A stretch of 64,000 nucleotides of DNA, taken from NCBI GenBank assembly GCA_023212725.1, contig JALBYF010000008.1:186001-250000 (forward strand). The letters are read 5' to 3'. Under the pieces are notes generated by a model. It was given only the letters and a program-made list of their open reading frames with translations. It was not told the DNA's origin and did not search any database. The position numbers were made by a program, and so were the translations under genes. The stretch is from Tranzscheliella williamsii (taxonomy: Eukaryota; Basidiomycota; Ustilaginomycetes; Ustilaginales; Ustilaginaceae). Positions 28,435 through 37,900 of the stretch are shown here, piece by piece; position 1 is the first letter of the stretch; each line of letters starts with the position of its first letter.

Positions 28435-28981
28435 CCTATCATAGATCCATGCTGCCTCTCGCATACCGGCTTCCGCATACCTTCTCCCAAATACCGGCAT
28501 ACGGACACTTTTTGGTTCGCTGCTCCACCGCTTTCCGCTTCGTCGCCGTTGGCCCCCCGAAGAGCTGGCCAGTCTCGCCTGCCTCACCCTTGTATTTCTA
28601 GCATCTTTACCCACCTGCCTTCCAGGCTCAATCGGATTGCATTGCAAACAAGACGCCTCTGCGGCAACGGCCACAGTCTGCGTCCTTGATATGAAGGCGG
28701 ATCCCGCCAAAGCGCACGTCGAGGATCGCTGTGCAGGACGGCTATGAAAGTGGAGGCTGGGATGTGACGGCATATCAACTCACCTGTCATCCAATTCACG
28801 ATTTCCCGATCTGGCGCGACTGGGCGTGCTGATTCATACGCCGTTGGGACAGGCAGCGTGCCGTGGGGGAGGATGCGAAGAGGCTGTCGAGGCGAGCGAA
28901 GGGGTGAGGCTTTCCACCATTATGCGCGGCGTGCGGATGTGGAAGCTGCTGCGAGCGATGCGCGCTGGCTGAGAGCGGAGG
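28435..28981. other. Intergenic between the hydrolase and POL4
   Basis: About 550 bases holding the hydrolase 3' UTR and POL4 promoter. The part just upstream of POL4 (28800-28981) is G-rich. No additional exon of POL4 can be shown. Confidence 0.45.
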
Positions 28982-30797
28982 ATGGCAGCGCTGTACCAGG
29001 ACACGATTGGGTCGCTGTCGCGGAAGGACAAGGTAGGGCAGCGGACGCTGTCGCAGTCGACGCGCGTGCATGTGCTGCGCGACAAGCTGGGCGACGAGGC
29101 GGTGCAGCTCGAGCTGGTGGCGCACGGTCTGGGCGCCCAGCTCACCTCGCTGCCTGCCGCGGCCAACGTGATCATCACTGCGCTGCGCGCGCCCAAGCGC
29201 ATCGCAAAGCACCTCAGCGACACGCCCGACGAGACCGACACCGACATCGACGCGCAACCCGCCACCGAGACGCGCTGGACCAAGTTCGTCGTCCGCCCCG
29301 AGTGGCTAGCCGCGATCCAGAAGCTCGGCACCCTGGTCGACCCAGACGACTACCTCGCCGTGCCTGCGCCGGAGCCGGCGCCGCGCAGGAAGCGCAAGCC
29401 GTCCGCCTCGCCCGACGCACCGCGCACGGATAAGGACGCCAAGCGCACCAGCAGCCCACCCCCCGCGGCCGACACGCATGGCGCGCTCGCGGACCGCGAC
29501 GCCGAACCGGTCTCGCACATCAACGACGCAGAGGAGATCAAACAGGGCATCCCGCTCTGGCAGAATTCGCGCTACGCATGCCGGCGCCCGTCGCCGCTCA
29601 AGTGCGTCAACCAGGCGCTGGTCGACGAGCTCGAGGTGATCCGCACCGAGCGCATGCTCACCGGCGACGTCTACTCGGAGATGGCCTACATGCGCGCCAT
29701 CAGTGCGCTCAAGGCGTTCCCCTACCGCATCCCGCTGCCTTCGGACGTGGATGCCAGCGCGGACCTGCTGGAAGCACGGCTTGCGGACGTCGAGAAGCTC
29801 AAGGGCGTCGGCAAAAAGGTCTTCAGCCTCATCAAGCAGTTCTACCAACCGCACCCGTGCAAGCTGGCCGCCGCCCGCAATGCGCCGTACATTATCGAGG
29901 CCAAGGTGATCCGGCGCGACAAGGCGGTGCACATCCTCAAGAGCTTCACCGAGCTGTACGGGATCGGGCCTATCGGCGCGCGCGAGGCGTACAACCACGG
30001 GGCGCGGACACTGCACGACGTGCTGACGCGCGGCAAGTCGCTCGCCACGCATCTGAGCGCCAAAGAGTCGCTGCGCATCCTGCCGGACCTGCGCCAACCG
30101 ATCGCGCGGCCCGAGTGCGAGGAGATCACCGCGATCATCATGAAGATGGTCCGCGAGCTCCTCCCGCCCGCCGTCGCGCTCCAGCACGAGATCTGCGGCG
30201 GCTACCGCCGCGGCAAGCCCTACACCTACGACGTCGACCTGATCATCGGCCACAGCGAGCCGCCGTCGCGCGCGCTCCACACCCGCCTGCTCACCGAAAT
30301 GCAGAAAAAGGGCCTGATCACCCACATTGTCAGCATCACCACCCCTGCCGCCCCCGACCTCGACCCCGACCCGGGCCCCGCATCCGCTGCCAACCCCGCG
30401 GCCATCCACATCGACGTCGCCAACATCGTCGTCCTCCCGCCCACCTCCCGCGTCGTCCCGCATCCGATCCACCGCAGGGTCGACCTCATCTTTGCCCCCC
30501 TCCGCACCTACGGAGCCACCGTGCTCGGCTGGTCGGGCAGCATGACCTTCGAACGCGATCTCCGCGTCTGGGCCAAGAACAAGGGATACCACGTACGTAC
30601 GCCTGCGCTGCACCGCCCCGCTGCCGAGATGCTGACCATTCACTCCTCCCTGGCCCGGTCTGCGCTTACAGTTCTCGTTCCACTGCCTGACCAATGTGGC
30701 CGAGGAGGCCATCGTCGACACGCCCACCGAGGAGGCCATCTTCGAGCTGCTCGGACTCGAGTATATGCCGCCCGAATACCGCAACTGTGACGCCTAG
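28982..30797 (+). CDS. POL4: Family X DNA polymerase (Pol4 / lambda-mu type), two exons
   Basis: Gap-filling polymerase of non-homologous end joining and base excision repair. Exon 1 is 28982-30592 and exon 2 is 30672-30797, with a 79-bp intron (GTACGT to TTACAG, phase 0); 578 residues. A BRCT-like domain spans about 26-125, followed by a disordered linker (130-180). The 8-kDa domain has a helix-hairpin-helix (LKGVGKKVFSLIKQF, about 273-287), and the fingers have a second HhH (YGIGPIGAREAYNHG, about 326-340). The palm shows GGYRRGK and DVDLI (catalytic Asp about 417 and 419) and a third Asp in RRVDLIF (about 501). WSGS...F is the sugar-sensing region. Exon 2 adds the conserved tail TEEAIFELLGLEY...PEYRN. 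Length equals yeast Pol4 (582). Confidence 0.93.
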
Positions 30798-31083
30798 TCG
30801 CTCGCCCTACCGCCCCCATGTACTATCTAGATCCAGGAAAGGACCACCGGAAGATCGGGACTTGAAGCCGTGCCCCCTCCTGTCTGCCGGTCGACGCCGG
30901 CGTGCTAGTGACTTGCTGCCATTCAGAGCTGTTCCGGTGCCATATCGCCTCCGTGGATGGTTGTTAGATCTACGGGCGAGATTGGGCAAAGTGGAGGTGA
31001 AAGTGGAAGTTTTGCCTGCAGGAAAGTCAGTGAGTGCGGATTGCTCACCCACGCTTCCACGGCCAGCGGTACACAAGACAAGG

Positions 31084-33507
31084 ATGGTGAAGAAGGCGTC
31101 CAAGGCGCAGAAAGCAAAGGCGCGGCGGGGGGGAGAGGGGGAGGCGGGGCGGGGGCGGGGGCGGGGACGCGGTGGCGGGACGGGGGGTGGACGTGGGCGG
31201 TCGCAGCTGCAGGCGGGCGGGGAGGCGGCGGGGTTGGAGGCGCGGCGGCGGACGGTGCAGGAGGAGGAGTCGGCGTTTTCCAAGCTGGCGCCGGCGGTGC
31301 TGGAGCGGCTGATGATCGTGGCGTCGTATGCGGTGCTGGTGCGGCCGATCGGCGCGGCGGTGGCGCGGTTCGACTACTCGCGGTTCGGGCGCGCGCGCGC
31401 GGCGAACCATGCCCCGCGCGGCGCGGCAACCGGCGACAGAGTGCAGCCACATCCACTGTCCGGCTGGCTGCAAGCAGATACTGGCGACACCAGCGACGCA
31501 TCCTCCACCGAGCCAGATACCGAAGTCACAGGGCCCGAACAGCCCGGCGAGCTGCGCGTGCCCAAGCGCCCCCGCTGGCGCGCCGACATGGACACCAAGA
31601 CCGTCCACGCACAGGAGCAAGACGTCTTCCGCCGCTGGCTCGCACAGACCGACCGCGTCGTAGAGCGCGCCTTCTTCCGCTCGTCCCCCCTGTTCGCCGC
31701 GCTCGCCACGCATACCCGCGCCGACGACCGCGCCGTGCTCGTCCCAGACCCCGCCCGCCCCACCGCCGCCGCAAGCTTGGTCTCGGACGTCACCTCCCCC
31801 GACGCCGTCGCCGCCCTCCTCGCCCACGCCCCTGCCCCCGGCACACCCCTCATTGGCAGCCTCTACGAACGCAACATCGAGGTCTACCGGCAGCTCTGGC
31901 GCGTCTGCGAGCGCAGCGACCTGGTCTGCGTCCTCGCTGACGCACGCTGTCCCCTCCTCCACCTGCCCCCCAGCCTGATCGGCTTCCTCGAACGCTACAT
32001 GCGACTCAAGGTCGTCATCGTCCTCACCAAGGCCGACATCGTGCCACACAGCATCGTCGACGCGTGGAAGACCTACCTCCAGCAACGCTTTCCCCGATGG
32101 GAGGTCGTCCGCACCGAGAGTTATACCAAGATGGAGAGCCTGGACGGGCAAGGGTCCCGCACCCGTTTCGCGCCGTATCTCTCGGCGGACTCGAGGCGGG
32201 AGCTTTTCAAGGCGCTCAGAAAGGCCCATGCCGATCTCATCTCCCCACCGCCACATTTCAACGAAAGCGAAGAGAAGCTCAAGAGCTGGGTCCCGCCCTG
32301 TGCCACCGACACCGACTGGGATGGCGTGGAGAGACGTGTGCAGATGCTCAGCAGCGAGGAGGACTCGCCGGCGGCAAGCGAGGGCCTCGGTGCCGTCCCT
32401 GCTGAAGACGAAGAGGACGTATCGCAGCCTGACCCAGCCCATGCTCCAGCCGACGTGGGCCGCTCCGCTGCCACTCGTCCCGACAGCAGCGGTGCAGCAG
32501 GTGCGCGGAAACGACAGCCGCTGCCCTACCTGACGGTTGGACTGATCGGCCAGCCCAACGTGGGCAAGTCGAGCTTGCTGAATGCGCTGTTTGGATCCAA
32601 GGTGGTGCGGGCGTCCAAGACGCCTGGCAAGACGAAGCATTTCCAGACGCACTTCCTCGTGCCTGCGACGAGCGCGCACGGAGCGGGCGCGGACAAGGGT
32701 GCCAACGGGGAGGAGTCGCACCGCGGGCAGATCCGGCTGTGTGACTCGCCCGGGCTGGTCTTCCCGAGCCTGGTCGGGATGGAGATGCAGGTGATGGGCG
32801 CCGTGCTCGCCATCTCGCAGGTCCAGGCCATCGCGTCGTGCATCCGCTTCGTCGCCGAGCACATCCCACTCGAAAAGGTTCTGCGCCTAGACTTTCCCCA
32901 AGACCGAGACGCACCCGCCGCGTCCAATGCTGGCACAGACGTCGCAGCGCGGCCCTGGACCGCGGCGGACATCTTGGAAGCCGTCGCGAGGCGGTACATG
33001 TTCAAGACGGCCAAGGCGAATCGCTGGGACCTCAACCGCGCCGGCAATCTTGTAATGCGTGCCGTGGCGGAAGGCCGCATCAAGTGGGCCTTTTATCCGC
33101 CCACGGACGCGGTTCCCGCCCCAGCGGAAGCGGACTCGGGCGCCGGGGTCTGGATCTCGGACTCGCTCTTCGATGCCGACTCTGCTGCAGCGGAGAGTCA
33201 CGCGCAGCATCCAGATCCGCTCGCAGCACCCAACCCAGACGATGACGATGCGGCCGGAGCCGAGGAGGAGGAACACAACGACACCGACCAACATCCCGAG
33301 TTGGACGAATACGACGTGCGAAAAGTGCGATTTGCCATGCAGCACAGCGGGGATGCGAGCGAGGAGGAAGACGAGGAGGAAGTTGCAACCGGACTATCCC
33401 ACTCCACCTCTTTGTTCAGCGCCCTGGCGGTGGAAGGCGCTGATGACGGATCGGACGACGACGACGACAACGACGACGGCAGTGAGGACAAGCCAGAGGT
33501 CAATTAG
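31084..33507 (+). CDS. GNL1: Circularly permuted GTPase of the GNL1 family
   Basis: An 807-residue GTPase of the MMR1/HSR1 (YlqF/YawG) class, whose G motifs appear in the order G4-G5-G1-G2-G3. Seen here: G4 LTKAD (about residue 313), G1 GQPNVGKSS (about 486), G2-region TPGKTKHFQT, and G3 DSPG (about 552). VYRQLWRVCERSD, VPHSIVDAWKTYL and SPGLVFPSL are close to human GNL1 rather than Lsg1 or Nog2. The N-terminus (from ATG 31084, MVKKASKAQKAKARRG) is basic and rich in RGR/GRG repeats, suited to RNA binding. The C-terminus is an acidic Asp/Glu tail. Relatives act in ribosome assembly and growth control; nucleolar or cytosolic location is inferred. There is a G/C codon-ending switch near 31,350 and another in the last third. 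Confidence 0.9.
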   Translation: MVKKASKAQKAKARRGGEGEAGRGRGRGRGGGTGGGRGRSQLQAGGEAAGLEARRRTVQEEESAFSKLAPAVLERLMIVASYAVLVRPIGAAVARFDYSRFGRARAANHAPRGAATGDRVQPHPLSGWLQADTGDTSDASSTEPDTEVTGPEQPGELRVPKRPRWRADMDTKTVHAQEQDVFRRWLAQTDRVVERAFFRSSPLFAALATHTRADDRAVLVPDPARPTAAASLVSDVTSPDAVAALLAHAPAPGTPLIGSLYERNIEVYRQLWRVCERSDLVCVLADARCPLLHLPPSLIGFLERYMRLKVVIVLTKADIVPHSIVDAWKTYLQQRFPRWEVVRTESYTKMESLDGQGSRTRFAPYLSADSRRELFKALRKAHADLISPPPHFNESEEKLKSWVPPCATDTDWDGVERRVQMLSSEEDSPAASEGLGAVPAEDEEDVSQPDPAHAPADVGRSAATRPDSSGAAGARKRQPLPYLTVGLIGQPNVGKSSLLNALFGSKVVRASKTPGKTKHFQTHFLVPATSAHGAGADKGANGEESHRGQIRLCDSPGLVFPSLVGMEMQVMGAVLAISQVQAIASCIRFVAEHIPLEKVLRLDFPQDRDAPAASNAGTDVAARPWTAADILEAVARRYMFKTAKANRWDLNRAGNLVMRAVAEGRIKWAFYPPTDAVPAPAEADSGAGVWISDSLFDADSAAAESHAQHPDPLAAPNPDDDDAAGAEEEEHNDTDQHPELDEYDVRKVRFAMQHSGDASEEEDEEEVATGLSHSTSLFSALAVEGADDGSDDDDDNDDGSEDKPEVN

Positions 33508-33794
33508 TGCATGCCAAAGGTCCTCCATAGAGAACATTTGTTAGACTCTCCAGAAACAGCGAATTTAACAGGGGTGCTAACACGTTGCATCGAGTCTTGG
33601 GCTGATTGTGCACGTTTCATGAGATAGAAGAAATCTGGTGGATATGGCGTGCTGAGCCTGGTAAGCTTACTTGTCATGCTGGGCGGGGTGCGAGCCTCCA
33701 GCTTGTTTCTTGTCTCCATCATAATCACTGCCGATCTCGTATCGCGTACGAGGTCTTAGAGCTGCTTTCGGTACGGTTACGAAGCTTGGCGGAC

Positions 33795-34837
33795 ATGTCG
33801 ATTCCGGTGCTGGAATCCTGGACGGGCGCGCGGGTGACGGTGGGCGTGATCGGGGGCTCTGGGCTGTACCGGCTGGACTCGATCGAGCCGGTGGCCGAGG
33901 TGAATGTGACGACGCCGTGGGGTGCGCCGTCGTCGCCGGTGACGATTGCGCGCACGGCGGGGGGCAATCACGTTGCGTTCCTGGCGCGGCACGGGCGAGA
34001 CCATGCCATCACGCCGTCCAACGTGCCCGCGCTCGCCAACATCGCCGCGCTCAAGAGCCTCGGCGTCCGCGCGGTGCTGGCCTTCAGCGCCGTCGGCAGC
34101 CTCCGCGAGGAGATCCGCCCCAAGGACTTTGTGGTCCCCAGCCAGATCATCGACCGCACCAAGGGCATCCGCCGCGCCTCGTTCTTCGGCGAGGGCTTCG
34201 AGGCCGGCGTCGTCGCCCACGCCGGCTTTGGCGACCCCTTTGACGAAGTCCTCCGCCCCATTGTAGAAGAGACGTAAGTACCCCGCGCATTTCCGCGCCG
34301 GCAGCACCATGCCAAATACTGAACTATGAATCAACGATTGCCTGGCGCTTCTTCCTCGTTAGTGTGCGCGAGACGCTCGCCAAGTCGCACCCGGACGTCC
34401 AGGTGCACGGTGACAAGACAGTAGTCTGCATGGAGGGCCCGCAGTTCAGCACGCGCGCCGAGTCGCTCATGTACCGCGCGTGGGGCGGCGACATCATCAA
34501 CATGAGTGTCCTGCCCGAGGCCAAGCTGGCGCGCGAGGCCGAGCTGTCCTACGTCCTCGTCGCCACCGCCACTGACTACGACGCTTGGCGCCCATCGTCC
34601 GCCGCCGTCAACGTCGCCGAGGTCCTCATGAGCCTCAAGGCCAATGTCCAGGCCAGCAACCATGTCACCACCGCCGTCCTCGACCGCATCGCCGCCGAGG
34701 TCGACAGCGACCAGTCCGTCGCCGTCAAGGCCATCAAGGACTCGATGAAGTTCGCCATCATGACCCGCGCCGACGTCATCCCTGAGCAGGCCAAGCAGAA
34801 CATCCGCTTCATTCACCCCTGGTTCGCCCAGCAGTAG
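33795..34837 (+). CDS. MEU1: S-methyl-5'-thioadenosine phosphorylase, two exons
   Basis: Cleaves methylthioadenosine with phosphate to adenine and 5-methylthioribose-1-phosphate, the first step of methionine salvage and the clearing reaction of polyamine synthesis. Exon 1 is 33795-34273 and exon 2 is 34363-34837, with an 89-bp intron (GTAAGT to GTTAG); 317 residues. ATG 33795 gives MSIPVLESW, then the nucleoside phosphorylase start VGVIGGSGLY. Other motifs are ARHGRDH, AFSAVGSLREE, IDRTKG, MEGPQFSTRAES, INMS-LPEAKLA and TDYDAW, all typical of MTAP. Reading into the intron stops translation immediately (TAA). It converges with the SNF2-RING gene, 138 bases between stop codons. First exon shows the G-to-C ending codon switch near 34,000. 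Confidence 0.95.
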
Positions 34838-34975
34838 TCCGATCAGTGCTATCGGTACCAACCCAGACCGGCGCAGAGACGCATTGTACATGATAGATAG
34901 ACTCGTGTCAACAATGCTAGTACGGCCATATAATACATCGAGATAGCCGCCGAAGATGCCGGGGCTGTGCATCTC

Positions 34976-37900
34976 CTACTCTTCGACTCCGCCATTGGAC
35001 GTGCCGAAGAGGATCTTGAGCTCTTCGCGCCGTTCCTCTCGCCTCTCCTGGGCTGTGACAGCCACCTCGCGACGGCTGCCGACCTTTTCGGCCAGCATCA
35101 TTTTGCGCTTCTGCAGCCGTAGCATATTCTCCTCGATGCTGTGCTTCATAATGTATTTGGTCGTGATCACGGGCCGAGACTGCCCCATGCGGTAGATACG
35201 ATCCAGACCTTGATTCTCTACGGCGGGATTCCAATACGGGTCCATGAGATAAGCGCGACATGCCGAGACAAGGTTCAGGCCGGTGCCTCCGGCCCTCAAG
35301 GAAACCAGCAGCACCTCGACGCTGGGGTCAGTGCGGAACGTTTCGATCGAGGCTGACCGATCGACTCGCTTCATTGTGCCGTCGAGCCGGACGAACTTGA
35401 TGCCGGTGATGCCGAGTGACTTTTGAATGCGGTCCAGCATCTTGGTCCATTGCGAAAAGACCACGCTCTTGATGGGCTCGTACGATGCCATGGCCCCCAT
35501 GGTGGTATCCAGCTTAGACAAGAAGCTGTTCTCCATTACAGCGGGCGGAGGTCTCTGTACGACAACGACGGGCGCCCCAGCCGCCTTGACGTCTGGGTCA
35601 TCCGACGCAGAGGCATCAACATGGACAAGCTGGGGCGCCATTGTGTCGTACAGCGCCGAGTAAGGATTGCACTTGGAAAACGGAATGAGATCGCTGATCA
35701 GTGCCTTGATTTTGGTGGAAAGATCCTTTCGTCCTTGCAGCGAGATATCGCCCGAACCCGGTCCAAGGCTTTTGCTGCCGTTCGCTTTGGCCTGATCACT
35801 CTTCCGTGGCGCCTTGCGACGAGGAGCCGCTTGAGCAGTGCCCGAGTCGCTTCCCCAGTCGAAGTCATCGACGTTTTCGGGCTTAGCGCCCATGTTATCA
35901 CCTTCCGCCTGCCCATAGTCGGAGTCGTTGTCGTCCGAGTCCGACTGGTTGCCGCGGTCGTCGTTGAGGCCAACAAAATCGGAGTGCTCTAGCTCCACCG
36001 CGTCAATGGCAAGCTGCAGCGAATGAGAGCAGATGGGACAGTGTCCAACGTCGGTAGCAGAGACATCCGGCCATGAACAGCCGATTTGGCGCCGAAAGCA
36101 CGATGAGCAGAAGAGATGTTGACAGCGGGTAACCACGGCACGCACATGTGAGCGATAGGAGTCCGACTCGGCCGGCGTGTCCATACCGCCCGTATAGCCC
36201 ATGACGGGCGTGCTGGGTTCGCTGATCTTCGAACGTTTGAGTTTGCCTCTGCCGTTGCTTGTGGACGCTGCTTCGCTGACGGCATCGGCGAGTTCATCCG
36301 CGTCCCGTGTTGCATCCGTATCGGCACATCCGGACAGATCCGTCTGGCATTCGTTGCAGTAGCCCATTTCGCTGTCACGGAAGAGGATGAAGAGGAGGGC
36401 TGCCCGCTCGCGGCTCAGACCATCTTCTTTTATCGCTGAAAAGAGGTCTGCGCCATGTTCCTTGCGCTTCGCGTCTTTGCTGGCATCCACTAGGGACGGA
36501 TGGTCGCATGTTAAACGTAGGTTGAGAATCTCGTGCAAAATGGTAGCATAGTTGTTGTTGACAGTGTCGCCAGCCATCATCTCTTCGAAATCTTCTTTGT
36601 ATCGATTATGTAGAGCTTGGTAACGCGCCTTTTCGGATGCCTCGAATTCGAGATACTCGGTCCTGCTCAGCTTTGGCGGCAGCGTAAGCAGCTGCTTTCC
36701 ATCTGTCGTTGTTGATGTCTTCTGGCGACGCAGTGCCAAAAATTTCATGATGATCTGAACGTGACCTAGGTTAGCAGAGTCGATCGGTTCATTTTCTTTG
36801 GTCTTCGTATTGAGACCTGTTGCCTCGCGATGGCCGCAGAACTCGTTCCAGACGGCTCGATCGGTAAAAGGATCCAAACGCAGAAATTTCAACAAGGCAA
36901 AGAGGTCGTCAATCCCATTCTGGATCGGAGTGCCTGTCAAGCATAGTCTTCTTTGCGCCGACAAGTTGCAAACGGCCTTGGATTGCCAGGTGCCGGCACC
37001 TTTGATCTGGTGGGCCTCGTCGAGCACGACGCGAAACCACTCAATACGTTGTAACGCATTTGGCGCTTCCTTTGCCGGTTTCCGTTTTCGCTTCTTTCCA
37101 TGCTTGCCGGCTGTAGTTCCGCCACCATCGTGCACAGGGATGCCGTTTTCGTTGACCATAACGATGGCGTCGTCATCGTCGTCGTCATCATTGTCGGCAT
37201 ACGCAAACGGTTGCTTCTTATCTGGCTTAGTTTCTTCAGCAACCCAGGTAGATTGATTGGAGAACTCCGTGCCGAGAGTCGAATACGTGGTGATGACAAT
37301 GTCAAAGTTGGCTAGCCTCTTCGTATCTGTGATGCGCGAATTACCATGGTATATGTAGATGGAGGGCTGCCGCTTCCTTGTCCAGTGCTCCTTGAACTGA
37401 TCCTCCCAGTTAGAGACGACAGACAAAGGACAGACGATAAGGGTGGCACGGCTTCGTCTTTCGATGTGTTGCCTGCGCACGATCTCAGGGTCGACCTTCT
37501 CCTTTTTCGATGGCTTGTTGTTGTTGGAGAGTGGAGCCTTGGATGCTGGAGGTGCACCGTGGACTGCTAAGCCCATGCTGGGCGAGTTCAGCTCAAAGTC
37601 CGAATCATCGTCGCCATCGTCCTTGTCCTTGCCGTTGATCCAGCGCTTGGCGTCGCTGACTTCATATTTGGCGTCTATTGGATTACCCTGCATCGCATCT
37701 TCTCGTTCGGCCTGAAGATTCTTTTGTACGGACGAACGGCCAAAGGCGTCGGCGTCGCTCAAGCTATGCGCGATCAGCGCAATGGTGGTAATGGTCTTGC
37801 CTAAACCCATGTCATCGGCAAGGATAGCGCCTCGGCAGATACGTGGCTGGACAGTGACCTCTCTGTTTGTGATGAGATTGCGCCAAGAACGGATTTTGCC

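Noticed and set aside
27229..28773. 514-codon minus-strand open frame opposite the hydrolase
   Set aside because: Antisense shadow of a gene with a clear signal peptide and catalytic motif.
29306..30784. 492-codon minus-strand open frame opposite POL4
   Set aside because: High GC suppresses stop codons on the opposite strand. Its composition is Arg/Asp/Val-biased, and POL4 motifs are intact on the plus strand.
31045..32862. 605-codon minus-strand open frame opposite GNL1
   Set aside because: Same GC effect; no recognisable motif, while GNL1 G motifs occur in order on the plus strand.
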